NCBI RefSeq assembly: GCF_000234665.1
Contig: NC_018333.1
Coordinates: 557,001-621,000 of the forward strand
Length of the DNA: 64,000 nucleotides
Source of the DNA: Leishmania mexicana MHOM/GT/2001/U1103
Taxonomy: Eukaryota; Euglenozoa; Kinetoplastea; Trypanosomatida; Trypanosomatidae
Direction of reading: 5' to 3'
The notes under the pieces are model-generated. The model was not told the origin of the DNA, searched no databases, and saw only the letters and a list, made by a program, of their open reading frames with translations. The translations under genes and the position numbers were made by a program. Position 1 is the first letter of the stretch. The number at the start of each line of letters is the position of its first letter. Below, in pieces: positions 37,907 through 49,084 of this stretch.

Positions 37907-39280
37907 ATGGACCAAGCTTCGGACGAAAGCGGAAGTTCATCTGTGTACGACGAGAGCACCGAAACGACCGAGGAAGAAGCGTCCGAAAGTGGGTTGGAGT
38001 CGTCCCGACAAGCGGGCGACCACCTTTCCATCCCGGTCCCCGGCCACCCGCAAGAGTCTCCTGTCGCTGCCATCGCTACACGCGACCGTATAGATAGTGC
38101 TCCATCGCCGAGAACTATCAGCGCCGACATTTCCAACCAAAGCCGTAACACTGCCCACGGACGCCCATTGGAGAGTCTGGCTTCCGTAGGGATGGAGGAC
38201 ACCGCCGCTTCCGCTGTGCTTGGTGGCCAGCTCATGGTAAACAACCCAAATGATGAGCGGATCGAGGTGGGCAACGCTGAGAACGTGAAGACACCACGTG
38301 CGTCGCTTGGCCCGTCGTATGTGTTGGAGACGGACGCGGGTCGTGGCGGCGGCGGCATGGGACAGCCAATCGAGAACGCACCGCACGATGAGGCCATTCC
38401 AGTGTCTCCCTCAGCCAGTCAGGTAGCGACACCGATGGCAATGAGGACGGGGCCGACGATGCGTCCAGACGATGATGATGACGAGAGGGAAGATGAGGGC
38501 GAGGAGGACGATGAGGACACTGAGATCGATGAGGGCCGCGAGTACCGCGCGGAGGGTTACGCCGGCCAGAAACCCACTGAGCTTGCAGAGGCGGCACCGG
38601 TGGTGCAGGTCGGCGATCCCCAGCTCGGGTACAACCCTGCCAAGTACGCCCGTATCAACGCCACCGCCAGCCGTGAGATGCAAGACCTTTTCAAGAAGAT
38701 CATGGAGTATGAGCCCTTTGCGGCGGAACTGCCGGCCAAACTGCGGCCTTTTGTGCCGGACTACATCCCGACGGTCGGCGATCTCGACCCCTTTGTCAAG
38801 GTGCCGCGACCGGACGGCATTCCAGATGGGCTGGGCCTTGAGATGGTGGATGAGCCAGCCATTCCGCAGTCGAATCCAGCCGTGGTGCTGTTGGAGTTGA
38901 ACGCGACTAACGCTCACGGTGTTGCGGCGGACATCGTGGACTCCCTTGAAAACGCGGCGAATCGACCGGAGGTGATTGATCGATGGATTTCCGACATTAA
39001 AAAGGTGCACTACAAGAAGGCACTGCCGACGGTGAACTACCAGCGGCCCATGCCAGACATCGAGACGCTCATGCAAGTATGGCCGCAGCAGTTCGAGGAG
39101 GTTCTGAACTCCGACGTCGCCTTCCCTCCGTCGCACATCAACCTCGATCTCGATCAGTATGTGCGGACACTGTGCGCCATCTTGGACATCCCCACCTATA
39201 GCTCCCTGATTGACTCGCTGCACGTCATGTTCACCCTCTACGAAGAATTCCGCTCGAATCAACACTTCCAGCACGTTTGA
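37907..39280 (+). CDS. IFT46: Intraflagellar transport protein IFT46 (457 aa)
   Basis: The N-terminal half (1-235) is acidic, Ser/Pro-rich and disordered, with an Asp/Glu-rich stretch near 186-212. The C-terminal half (about 240-457) is the conserved IFT46 domain: FVPDYIPTVGDLDPFVKVPR, LGLEMVDEP, a WISDIKKVHY segment, RPMPDIETLMQVWP, and the terminal LHVMFTLYEEFRSNQHF. IFT46 is a core subunit of the IFT-B complex and is needed to carry cargo such as outer dynein arms into flagella. The layout of a variable acidic N-terminus and conserved C-terminus is usual for the family. The ATG at 37907 is the first of the frame and is followed by coding-type sequence. Confidence 0.95.
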   Translation: MDQASDESGSSSVYDESTETTEEEASESGLESSRQAGDHLSIPVPGHPQESPVAAIATRDRIDSAPSPRTISADISNQSRNTAHGRPLESLASVGMEDTAASAVLGGQLMVNNPNDERIEVGNAENVKTPRASLGPSYVLETDAGRGGGGMGQPIENAPHDEAIPVSPSASQVATPMAMRTGPTMRPDDDDDEREDEGEEDDEDTEIDEGREYRAEGYAGQKPTELAEAAPVVQVGDPQLGYNPAKYARINATASREMQDLFKKIMEYEPFAAELPAKLRPFVPDYIPTVGDLDPFVKVPRPDGIPDGLGLEMVDEPAIPQSNPAVVLLELNATNAHGVAADIVDSLENAANRPEVIDRWISDIKKVHYKKALPTVNYQRPMPDIETLMQVWPQQFEEVLNSDVAFPPSHINLDLDQYVRTLCAILDIPTYSSLIDSLHVMFTLYEEFRSNQHFQHV

Positions 39281-41233
39281 TGAGGGAATCTTTGTGTGAA
39301 TACGCATGACGAGCAGTGCTTCGGCCCCTTGTATACCCACGGTGTTTGACTACGGATACTGGAGGTGGGTGGGGAAGAGGGAAGACAGTGGCACCACGCA
39401 ACTGCTTCTGCAATAGGCCGGCGTGCAGCCGAGGTGTAGTCGAGTGTGCTCTCTCCCACTGAACTAAACGCGCACAGACACATGACTTGTGCACGTGCGA
39501 CGATAGTCCCTCCCCCTAAAAAAAGGGTTCCGCTATTCTGACAGACGTAGCGGTACAAGTAGGACCTGGTTGTTTCTGTCCATGCTTTTCTCTTTCTGCG
39601 TGTTCACGCCTCGTCGATTCTTACATGGCCGTGCAGATGCCGTGGTGCGTGCCATGTGTGCCATGTCGCCTCTCCCTTCTCTTTTCCGTTGTCCTTCCAT
39701 CGCCAGGAAACGCTTGACCAAGACCTTGTCTTACTTACGCATGCACAGGCGTACGCGTACCACTTCGGCGCGCGCACACACATACGCACGCACGCACGCA
39801 CGCACATGTCCACACAGACATGCAAGCGTTGCATGCGTGTGTGTGAGTGTATGCGGACTGCCCATTCTTTTTTTTACCACGCCGTTTCTTTATGGTACCT
39901 GTTCTACTACGTTTTTTCGTTCCTTCTCGTGCGATTGTGTGTTTGTTGTTTGGAGCGCGAGACGGGTATGATGCTGGTGGTGGGCGTCCGTTGATGTTCT
40001 TCTCTCTCTCTGTTTCTCTCCGTCCTGGTGACGGTCATGTACGTCTAGGCAATGCGGCCCATTCCTTTCCATGTGTGTGTGTCTGCGAGCGCACAAGAAC
40101 AAGCCCCCCTCCCCATCTCCCTCTCTCTCCCCGTGAAGGACAAAAGAATGGAATGGAGGTGCACACACAAGCGGCGAAGCATGGAGGGGAGGGGGGAGGC
40201 GTACTGTCCCTCTCCCTTGTACCATGATGCCGATGAAAGCACGTGTGGAGAAGGCGTGGGACATGAAGCCAGATATTGTCGCACAGTGCCGGTGGACGGG
40301 CTGGTTCTGGCTACTTTGCAGACATGCACATCTCTCTGCACTGCCTCGTATAAATTCACTGAATAGCGTCTTATGCGTGATGCGTGCCGAGCAGAGTTTT
40401 CGAGTCCGCGAGCGCAAGCGTAAAGGAGGAAGGGGGAGGGTGAGGAGGGCATGCGTACATATCCGGGCGTCTGTAGCGTCTTCAACTGTGTACACTCCGG
40501 TCCGGCTTCTTCGTGATGCTGGTTCGCACGGCCATTTCGCCTCTTCCCCTTCTCTTTCCATTCGCCTCCTCCGCTCTGCGTATCGACTCGAACAAGTGCT
40601 GACCTGTACAGTCTCACCTTCTCCGACTTTGCCTCATCTCGCTCCATACACAACACCTTGGTCCTCTGTTTTTTTTTCTTTTTTTTCTTTCGTGCATTCG
40701 TTGCCGTTTCTGGGGTGATGTGGCAACACGCAGTGCTGCGGCGTTCAGTACGATTGTTGCCACGCTGCGCTCACTTGTTCAGCCGGCGAGAGAGGGGGAG
40801 AGAGGGCGGTAAAGAGAGCACAAAGGCTTGAAATAGACAGTGTGCTTCTTACGCTGCGGTAGTGCTCATCACGAGACACACACACACACACACGCAAGCG
40901 CGCACGCACACTATTCGTTTGCGCTGATACACTCGGCAGAGGAGGTTTTGTTTCTCTCGGCACAACTCTCCATAGATTCACACCCACAAGCCTATCCCCG
41001 GCCGCAGCTTGCCCAACGACAGGGTGCAGCACTTGGCCTTTTTAGCAAACCACATCCGCATCGCCTCCCTGCTCCGCAACGCCTGCGTGGAGCCGACCTA
41101 ACGCATTGCGCCGACTACATCCATTCACCTCGGCGTCCACCGAACAATAGCGACGCCTGGAATCTCATCAGCTCATCTCATCCTCACGCATACTTTAGAG
41201 GTACGCGTATAAAACTGCCAAACGTCACAGATC
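39281..41233. other. Intergenic region, nothing recognised
   Basis: No supported gene. Contains CA/GC runs (about 39775-39805), a GT run near 40071-40082, C-rich patches and T-runs near 40668-40690, and a CA run at about 40875-40893. Confidence 0.5.
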
Positions 41234-43114
41234 ATGGCGCATCTCTTCTTCACAGGCGCAGGCGCAGCAGCAGCTGCACTGCCCATCAGCGACCGCGATG
41301 AGGTGTCACCGGTGTGGTCGATCTACGACGACTACTGCTGTGGCGCCTCGCAGCATGCTGAGGTGGACGATCCACAAATGGATCGCGGAGTGATGGGCAG
41401 CTGTGGAGGTACAGCACTGCCCCGGCTTCCCTTCATCTCGGGCCCTGTGTCATCCATGACGTTGAAAGGCGCTCAGCTGAAGAAAGAGGCGCCAATTCGC
41501 CGGGGTGCCCAGGGAGCCGTATACTCTGCCCTCGACGTGGCCGGCCGCACACCTGCGGAAGACGAGAGTGCAAAGAGGCTTATTTTACAGGAGGTGTGCA
41601 GAGGGCATGGGGACGAAGGGGAGGTTGCGGATGGCGGGCAAAGGCCGGCGCGGAGCGGTCGCCGTGTTGCCGTAAAGCGCATTTTTATTCAGGCAAGTGA
41701 CTTTGGTGCCCGCGACATCTCCGCGACGGTGCTGCGTGAGGTAACGCTGCATCGCTTTGTGAGTGAGAAGCAAGCTGCGTACCTTGCGGCAGCGGGCGCT
41801 TCTTACTCCACTGGCTCAGCCTCCGACGCCACGGCGCGTGCAGAGGACGATCAAGCTCAGGCACTCTGTAATCTCATCGACGACTCTGCACGAGTCATTC
41901 ACCTCTACCGTGTTGTGGAGGCCCCGCACAAGGAGATGTGCCTAGTGATGGAGCTCGCGGCAACCAACCTGGAGCAGATCGTGTACCCGCACGGCGCCCG
42001 CGGTGCCCCGAAGGGCGATGGCGCCGGAGGCTACAGGCGGAAACCTGGCGTGGTTTCCCTGTTTGGCTCCTCTGCCTCTACTGGTGTCGGCGGCGGTCTG
42101 GGCCAGTCCTCCGCCTCGCCGTCTACAACGCCCAACGTTGCAACGGTAGAAGTGGGCCCGCAGGCGTCGTCGGCCTCTCCGCCACCCTCCCGACTGCCGC
42201 TCGTGCGCTACGTGATGCGCCGCCTGCTACGCCTCACATGTTTCCTACACGAGACGTGTTGTGTGGTGCATCGAGACCTGAAACTGAGCAATGTGCTGGT
42301 GTCGAAGGACGCTGGGCTTCGCCTTGGTGACTTTGGGTCGGCGCGTTTCATTCCACCCTTTCGGTCGGCGACGAAGACCGGGGGTGAGAACTCTCCGTCT
42401 CTTCCCGAGCCTCCTGCGGTACCTGCGGGCCAGCGTGAGCACCTCCTGTGCACCCCCCCATCGATACGCACAACACTCCACTATCGACCTCCCGAGGTGC
42501 TCCTCGGCGACCAGGTGTGCCGCACTGCGGCAGATGTTTGGGCGCTAGGTGTGATCTTTGCGCAGTTGCTGCTGCAGAAGGGCTTGTTCCATTCTAAGAG
42601 CGAGCTAGACCTGCTGGGAGCCATTCAGAAGCTGCTCGGAATGTCAGCGTACAGCGCGCCGCCTTCGTGGCTCGCCGCGCCTTCGGTGCCCGGCCCGCCG
42701 AGGGACGGGGAATTCGCTGTACACGTTCCAGCCCCGCAGGCAAGTCTCCCGTACAAGTTCCACGCCGGTGTCGTACCCGCCGATGGGCTGGACCTGCTGT
42801 CGCGGATGCTGCACCAGCAACCCGAGTGCCGCATCACCGCCCGCGAAGCACTACAGCACCCTTTTCTGAACCTTGAGGGTCTCTCTGCGGCGGCTACACA
42901 CGACGACGACAAGATAGGGCGAGTGCTGTGGGAGGAGAGAGTGGCGACGGTGCTGCGTGAGCAGGCGACGGGCCACATCTACGGTATGGGAGGAAGTGAG
43001 CTGCGGCCCATGCTCATATGTCTCGCTGATAACGAGGACGAAGAGGATCAAGAGGTCGACGAGGACGGCGTCGCCCCTTTCTCCGTTAACCTGGGCGGGG
43101 GCACGTCATACTAA
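41234..43114 (+). CDS. Divergent CMGC-type serine/threonine protein kinase with large inserts (626 aa)
   Basis: Kinase motifs are in order: a degenerate Gly-rich loop RRGAQGAVYSA (about 88-98), the ATP-site Lys in VAVKRI (K148), the hinge region MCLVMELAATNLEQI, catalytic HRDLKLSN (346-353), DFG (366-368) and the P+1 loop TLHYRPPEVLLG. The last has PPE where most kinases have APE and resembles the TLWYRAPE of CMGC (CDK-like) kinases. Long insertions lie between the Gly loop and the Lys (about 45 residues), after the hinge (Gly/Ser/Pro-rich, about 253-315) and in the activation segment (about 375-410). The C-lobe (RITAREALQHPFL) is intact and an acidic tail ends the protein. All catalytic residues are present, so activity is expected. 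Subfamily and role are not determined. Confidence 0.9.
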   Translation: MAHLFFTGAGAAAAALPISDRDEVSPVWSIYDDYCCGASQHAEVDDPQMDRGVMGSCGGTALPRLPFISGPVSSMTLKGAQLKKEAPIRRGAQGAVYSALDVAGRTPAEDESAKRLILQEVCRGHGDEGEVADGGQRPARSGRRVAVKRIFIQASDFGARDISATVLREVTLHRFVSEKQAAYLAAAGASYSTGSASDATARAEDDQAQALCNLIDDSARVIHLYRVVEAPHKEMCLVMELAATNLEQIVYPHGARGAPKGDGAGGYRRKPGVVSLFGSSASTGVGGGLGQSSASPSTTPNVATVEVGPQASSASPPPSRLPLVRYVMRRLLRLTCFLHETCCVVHRDLKLSNVLVSKDAGLRLGDFGSARFIPPFRSATKTGGENSPSLPEPPAVPAGQREHLLCTPPSIRTTLHYRPPEVLLGDQVCRTAADVWALGVIFAQLLLQKGLFHSKSELDLLGAIQKLLGMSAYSAPPSWLAAPSVPGPPRDGEFAVHVPAPQASLPYKFHAGVVPADGLDLLSRMLHQQPECRITAREALQHPFLNLEGLSAAATHDDDKIGRVLWEERVATVLREQATGHIYGMGGSELRPMLICLADNEDEEDQEVDEDGVAPFSVNLGGGTSY

Positions 43115-46100
43115 GCACACATATATATATATATATTCCCTTTTCTCCTTACAGCGCTCTCGTTGAGCGGAAGGAGTTAACGGAACGGACATCTTCGACC
43201 CTCTCCCCGTACCCTGCGTACCGCACATGCATAGGCTTACGCACAGAGACAGGTATGCTGACGCCCTCTCTCTGGCCCTTTTCGGTGAGTGTGAGCAGTT
43301 CGCACGCGACTCTCGCGCTGCTCCGTGTGATGCGACAGAGTCACAACCTTAGTACAACTTGATGCGAAACGGTGAAGTCCACTAAGTGACACAGATTTGT
43401 TACATCGCCTTTCTTGACGCTGGCGACACCATGGAGGCGTGTGTTTGGAGTTTGCTTTCGTTGGCCTCTCTCTCCACCTTTATTCCGTCACGTAACGCAG
43501 GTTTCGCACGGACAGATGGGGCCCTCGCCGACCTCCGCATGCAATCAAACCTTTGTGCCCCCCCCTGTCTTTCCTCTCCCTGGGACTCTTCGTGTCTCAC
43601 CCCTCCGCTGGACACCTTCACGAACTCGCGCGCTTTTTGTGATGGTTGGGGGGCTGCTCGCGATGAGATTGCCAAGAAGGGACTGGCTGCGATTCACCAG
43701 GGATAACAAGCACCCCCCGATAGCGTACGCTTCTCGTGCTTTCCCCTCCCTCATCCCTCCTCCACCTATATATTGTCCGCTACTACTACTCTCTCCCTAA
43801 CCCTCTTCCCCCCTTTCTGCCTTCCTTCCTCTCCTTCACCACCCTCCCCCTCCATTGCCGGCTGCTGTTGTCTGCCCCCCTTCCTCCCCCTCGGTGGCAC
43901 CGCATCTACACATCTATCCACATACACATACAAAGAACGCCGGAGGCAATTAGAAGGGGGAAAAGGCGTTGTTTTCTTTAGCGTTTCGTTTTGTCTTTAT
44001 TGCTGTTTCTGTCGTGGGGAGAGCACAATACACCGGCAGTAACAGGCTTCCTGCACATATACACACCGTGCTCACTGCGCTGCACGATTGCAGGCGCGAA
44101 GTCGGCGGAGAAGGCGTGCTGAACGAGAGGAACAACCATAACGACAGGGGAAACGAGCAAGAAACACTGACCTGGACACACGTCCACCGTAAGCTCTGTG
44201 GATTTGTCTGTCTGTGTACACACGCGCGCGTGTGGGTGTCACTCTCTACGTCGATCACCGTGCGTGCATCAGCGCTCTCACTCTTCTTGTTTTCTATTTT
44301 TCTTTCCGTTCACGTTTTCTTCGCTAATTAGACCGTCCAAGGCACACACACACACACACACGCACACACGTGGCGCCATAATACAGATATCCACCAAACC
44401 TTGTACACACGTTTCGAAGGAAAACAAAAAAGCTACAGGCAGCAGTTTCGATCCGAAAGGCAAATACTAGCACACCCCACCTCACTCACTCACTTACGCA
44501 CGCACGCGTACGCACAGATTCCTCTTTTTCTTCGCGTACGGAGGATCCACGGAGCTGACTTGTTTTTTTCTATTGTGTGTGCTTTCAAACTGCTCACGTT
44601 TTGCTCATTTTTGGGACTTCTTGTCTGTGCGCGCACCTCTGTTTTGTTGCACTCATCGCTTCAGACAAGACGTCACATCTTCCCTTTTTCTTTCTTTTTA
44701 CTTTGCCGGAAGCGCCTCTGTGATCACCGCATCTCAAGGTCATTATTTCCATCTATCTCCAATCACCATTTCAACGAATACGGTGGCTACTGCTGCCACA
44801 CTCTCCCTCTCCCTCTCCCTTCCCCTCTCTCTGTCTTGCTTCTTCACCGGAACGCATCCCAGGCAGGCAGGGGCACGTACGGTATACACACCCTGAGTCC
44901 CCCTACCCCTCGCACTCACGGAGGATAAGCAGCGTCGTTTTATTTCCGCTCCTTTCAGAGAATTCATGTTGTTGTTGTTGTTTTGTTTTCCTTTGCTCCT
45001 TAGTGCTGCCGTTGTCACGTTCGACTGTTGAGCGTGAAAGAAAAAAAAACGAAATTGTGTTTTCTTCTTCTCAGCTTCTTTATATATTTATATATATATA
45101 TATTTATATATATATATATTTATATATTAGTTGGTGTCTCAAACGTGTGGGTACGTGTATGTGCCGCCGCGCCGATTTCTCCCTCGTCTTTTTTCTTTGA
45201 CTCGTCTGTTTTGCGTTGGTGGTATCTTGTCTGTGCGCTGAGTTCGCTTGGGCTCGTCTGTGCTTGTGCCGTTTTCTTTTTTTTTCCGTTGTCCTCTTGC
45301 CTGTTCCTGTTCTCGTGCCAGAGGCTCTTTACACGTGGGGACTGTCTTGCTTCTGTCGTTGTCTGGTTCTGCTGCCCTTCACCATCTTTGTTCCCTTCTT
45401 TTTTTTGCGTTGCCTGGAACACCTCTGCCTGCGCCTTTGTGCTCTTGTGTTGCCCACTTCGTTGGCACGCCCTGTGGAAGGCCTATCGCCATCCTGACGG
45501 ATACAGCATAACGCGCGTGCCAGTGGTGCCTGGCTGCTCCGACCTCTCCTCCATCGCGATCCCCCACACACTTTCTCGTCTCTGCACTATATCCCGGGGG
45601 GCTACCAAGGCGCAAGCGGACGCGCACACGCAAATCACAGACGAGGTCTACCCCATATAGCGCATCCACAACACGAAAACGGACATACACAAAAAGGTGC
45701 GCCAGTCGAGCAGCAGGCAATCGAACAGGAACATCGATGTGTTACGTACAACAAACAGGACAGTCGCTCACCTGCTTATTCTCCCCTCTCAAGTCGTCTT
45801 ATTTTTCTTCGGTCTTTTTTTTTCTGTGTCCCTTGCTTTCGCGTTCAGCTCGTGCCCGCACACTCGAAGACCACTGCATCTCTTGACCCCGTAAACGTGC
45901 TCTCGAAGACCGAGAGGGTTGACGCCTGTCTGTGTGCAGTGACGGGGAACGGCAAGAATACCGTAAAGAGACGGACTTCATCAGCGACTGTACCAGAGGC
46001 GACACGTGTCCCTTCCGTACGCAGCGCAGAGTCCGCTGAGCCGCAGTGGCGAGAGGAGTGAAAAGAAGTGGAGCCGCTCGAGAATCGGGCACACGACCAC

Positions 46101-46840
46101 CGCTGCAGTCAAACGGTGCCTACCCCCTTCGCTACCAAGCTCTGGCGCTTCTCCGTCGAAGCTGATTTCTGTGTGCGTGCGTACCGTTACTTCTTTTCGG
46201 GGGCCGTTTCACTGAACGGTGGGCTTCGCGCCAACGACGTACACGCTGGACAATTCCGTTTTATCTTCGCAGCCTTTCTTTTTTTTCGATTCGTTTCGTT
46301 TTTATTATTATTTCGTTTGTGCTGCCCTTTCTCCTCCTGAAGCACCGCTTCGTTTTCATCTGCCGCCTCCTCTGTTTCGCTTGCTCTGGCTTTTGTTGCC
46401 TTCCCGGCTTCCTCTCCTGTTGGGCTTCTTCTCCCGTATATAGAACCCTTCCCGTTCCGATTGGCTTTCTCACGGTGTGTTGCTGTTTGTGTGTGTGTGT
46501 GTGCACTTTTCTTGTTCTTCTCTTCCCTCCCTCCCTCTCTCTTCGCTTTTCCAAAAGACAACAAGAGAAAGCAAGGGGAAGCCTCGCTTCGCTTCGCATT
46601 CTCGCTTCGTTCTTCGGCACCTGCGCCTTTGAGGGCTGAACGCCCATTACTCAGGGACTTTCCTATCCTTGTTTGTGTTCTGTTGTATCACTAACACACG
46701 TGCCGCCGCCGCCGCCTGCCCCCAGCACTGTTTGACCCTCACTCACCCTCCACACACCAGCACGCCCACGGAAAGTGCACCTAACGCGTTCTGTGAAAGG
46801 AGCCGTGTGGGTTTGCCCAGCCTAAGCTGCAAGGGCACTC
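43115..46840. other. Long intergenic region with TA microsatellites, no gene recognised
   Basis: About 3.7 kb with no convincing gene in either strand. It carries TA runs (43122-43137 and the larger 45079-45129), CA runs (44343-44369), long T-runs and pyrimidine tracts. Short open frames lack coding-type third positions. Confidence 0.5.
45079..45129. repeat. TA-rich microsatellite
   Basis: A ~50-base run of TA units broken by single extra T residues, the most AT-rich spot in the window. It lies in a gene-free stretch. Confidence 0.85.
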
Positions 46841-49084
46841 ATGCCTTCTTCACCGAATCCAATGGGTGCTGGGGCTGCTTCTGCGACCCCCGAGCCAACT
46901 GGCGGCCCCGAGGTGTCCACGAAAAGTGTGTGCAGCAACACCCTCTATGCTGTGCTCAACGTCTCTCGTACCGCGACGATGGAGGAGATTACGGCAGCTT
47001 ACCGCAAGCTTGCCCTCGCGCACCACCCTGACCGCCCAAACGGCTCGCAGTCGAAGTTCCAAGAGATTCAACGCGCCTACGAGGTTCTCAGTCAGAAGGA
47101 TGCGCGCGCCACGTACGATGTCCTGCTGAGAGGAAGACTCGCCATGCAGAACTTTAAGCGTCCACCCCCGCTAGAGTCGGTGCTGCAGCCTGTCTACGCG
47201 CTACTCGCCGACGGCGCCTTCTACGAGTTCGAGGCGGCGCCCAGCAAGCTCAAGTGCAGCATTCACTATGGCGACGGCATTCAGTTCAACAACGACTGCG
47301 GCAGCTTCATCGGGCTCGCCGGCGACGGCTTCATATATTGGACCATCAGCGGGCGTGGGTTTGCTTCGCGGCTGTGCAAGGCCGGGAGCAGCTTCGCCCT
47401 CTCGAGCGTTCGTGTCATGTATCGTAGCAACATGGGGTTGCTCAAGGTGCCACTAAAGCGCTCATCTTTATGGTCTTCCCTCACCCGTCGCCCCGCCGAC
47501 TCTTCTGGAAGCAAGCGGGCTGTGAAAGGCAAAACCGTCGATGCTGGGTCCTCTGAGAGAGCGAGGAGCGCCATCGGTGCACCCGCTGCCAAAATGTCCG
47601 AGGCGGATCGCATCAAGAGGGTGCTGCTGAACAAGGAACGAAGCCGCAATTTGCAGAGGCGGATGGAGATGCTGAAGGAGGAGGAGGCAGTGGATCGCAA
47701 TTATCTCCAGCAGGATCTGTGGGGGCAGTTCAGCTCGCTGCACACGACAGCAGAGGCGGCGTTTCGGTGTACGCTGCAAGGCATCGCTGTGCCGGTAGAG
47801 ATGGCTCTTTGGATGGGCTATAAATCTCCGGAGGAGGTGATGCTGCGCTCATCCGACGCATGCACCTCGCCACTGCTAGCCGAGCAGGTGTCGCTGCAGG
47901 ACTCATTCTGGATAGACCCGTTGCGGAGCGACTACTACAGCGACGACGAAGTACTTCGGGAAGACTGCGACGACAAGAAGGAAGACAGCAGAAATTGCAC
48001 TACTAACGGCGGAGACAACACTGCGCGTTCAAAGTCTGGGAGCGCCGACAGATCGCCTTTCTTTTTGCAGTCCATGCCAGCTTTCGACGCCGCGCCAGAT
48101 GGTGGCGCCTGTCACGGACATTCGGCGACGGCACCGGAGACGCACTCACCGACTCTGCATCGCTTCAAAGAAAGTGTGGCTGCCGTCACTGGAGCTTCGA
48201 ATGGGACGGAAGTGGAAGGGAAAAAAGTATTTGCATCCCCGTCCTCGCCGCCACCGCGCCAAATACTACCGATAGAGTCGTCAGGTGAAGCCGTCCCGCT
48301 GCACCCCACAAGCGACTCATGCGCCCCTCTCACCTCGCAACCGTCTTGTGCCGCGAATGGGCCGGTAAAGAAACTTGGAGCGAAGGAGGTGGCGCCGCTG
48401 ACCGGCTTGAAGAGCAACAGTCAGCCTCACTCTAGCGGGCTGCACACCAGCGCAGAGTCGGGTGAGCTCGCTTCGTCTTCCCTCGGCGTTTCCTCGCGGG
48501 CGACGGGCAGGACCGTGAGGGCGGCAGCCCGAGCAGAGAGACATGTTGCAGTGAGCGACTCCGCTGCTGCATCCCCTTCTCGGAACGTCGGTGGTAAGCA
48601 GGGGCGTTCCCTGCGGGCTGGTTCAAAGGCGGCGACCGCCTACTCGCACGCCAGCCCGCAGAAGGTTTCTATCACCGAGACACCTACAAGAGAGCTCAGC
48701 AAGGGCCAAAAAGCTTGCCCGCTGCTTCCAAGACGAAAACACAGCGGCAGTGGCGTTGGAGATGCGATGCTGCCGGTGAGGTTAGCGTCCGCTCTTGAGG
48801 AGAAACCAAAGCGGGTTACGAAAGGCAATGATGCGGTTCTGAGCAACGACAAAAACCTCTCGAAAAAGGAAAAAGGGCAGACAAGGCCACGGTGGATGAT
48901 GGCGACCGAGGCTTACGAGCGCCGCGCAAACTTACCGCTGGAAAAATCCCTCAACGCGGCAACACAGGGCTCCTCGTTCTGTCATGAGGACCATCGAGCG
49001 TACAAAAGCTTGACTGCTGATCAACTTTTTGAAGAGGAGCGCGCCTTCATGGAATCCTTTTCTAAGACGAAGCGTATTGTCTGA
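46841..49084 (+). CDS. J-domain (DnaJ/Hsp40-type) protein with an unrecognised second domain (747 aa)
   Basis: Residues about 34-96 are a J domain: NTLYAVLNVSRTATMEEITA, then the AYRKLALAHHPDRP segment with the essential HPD at 62-64, and FQEIQRAYEVLSQKDARATY. J domains recruit Hsp70 and stimulate its ATPase. No Gly/Phe-rich or Cys-rich zinc region follows, so this is a type III J protein. Residues about 105-205 form a compact, probably beta-rich domain (KLKCSIHYGDGIQF, GLAGDGFIYWTISGRGF) that I do not recognise. A basic coiled-coil segment (about 248-285) follows, then a long Ser/Thr/Pro-rich disordered tail with a short acidic conserved-looking end (ERAFMESFSKTKRIV). The client is unknown. 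Confidence 0.88.
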   Translation: MPSSPNPMGAGAASATPEPTGGPEVSTKSVCSNTLYAVLNVSRTATMEEITAAYRKLALAHHPDRPNGSQSKFQEIQRAYEVLSQKDARATYDVLLRGRLAMQNFKRPPPLESVLQPVYALLADGAFYEFEAAPSKLKCSIHYGDGIQFNNDCGSFIGLAGDGFIYWTISGRGFASRLCKAGSSFALSSVRVMYRSNMGLLKVPLKRSSLWSSLTRRPADSSGSKRAVKGKTVDAGSSERARSAIGAPAAKMSEADRIKRVLLNKERSRNLQRRMEMLKEEEAVDRNYLQQDLWGQFSSLHTTAEAAFRCTLQGIAVPVEMALWMGYKSPEEVMLRSSDACTSPLLAEQVSLQDSFWIDPLRSDYYSDDEVLREDCDDKKEDSRNCTTNGGDNTARSKSGSADRSPFFLQSMPAFDAAPDGGACHGHSATAPETHSPTLHRFKESVAAVTGASNGTEVEGKKVFASPSSPPPRQILPIESSGEAVPLHPTSDSCAPLTSQPSCAANGPVKKLGAKEVAPLTGLKSNSQPHSSGLHTSAESGELASSSLGVSSRATGRTVRAAARAERHVAVSDSAAASPSRNVGGKQGRSLRAGSKAATAYSHASPQKVSITETPTRELSKGQKACPLLPRRKHSGSGVGDAMLPVRLASALEEKPKRVTKGNDAVLSNDKNLSKKEKGQTRPRWMMATEAYERRANLPLEKSLNAATQGSSFCHEDHRAYKSLTADQLFEEERAFMESFSKTKRIV

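Noticed and set aside
45852..46061. + strand ORF of 69 codons with mixed composition
   Set aside because: No hydrophobic segment, motif or codon bias distinguishes it from chance.
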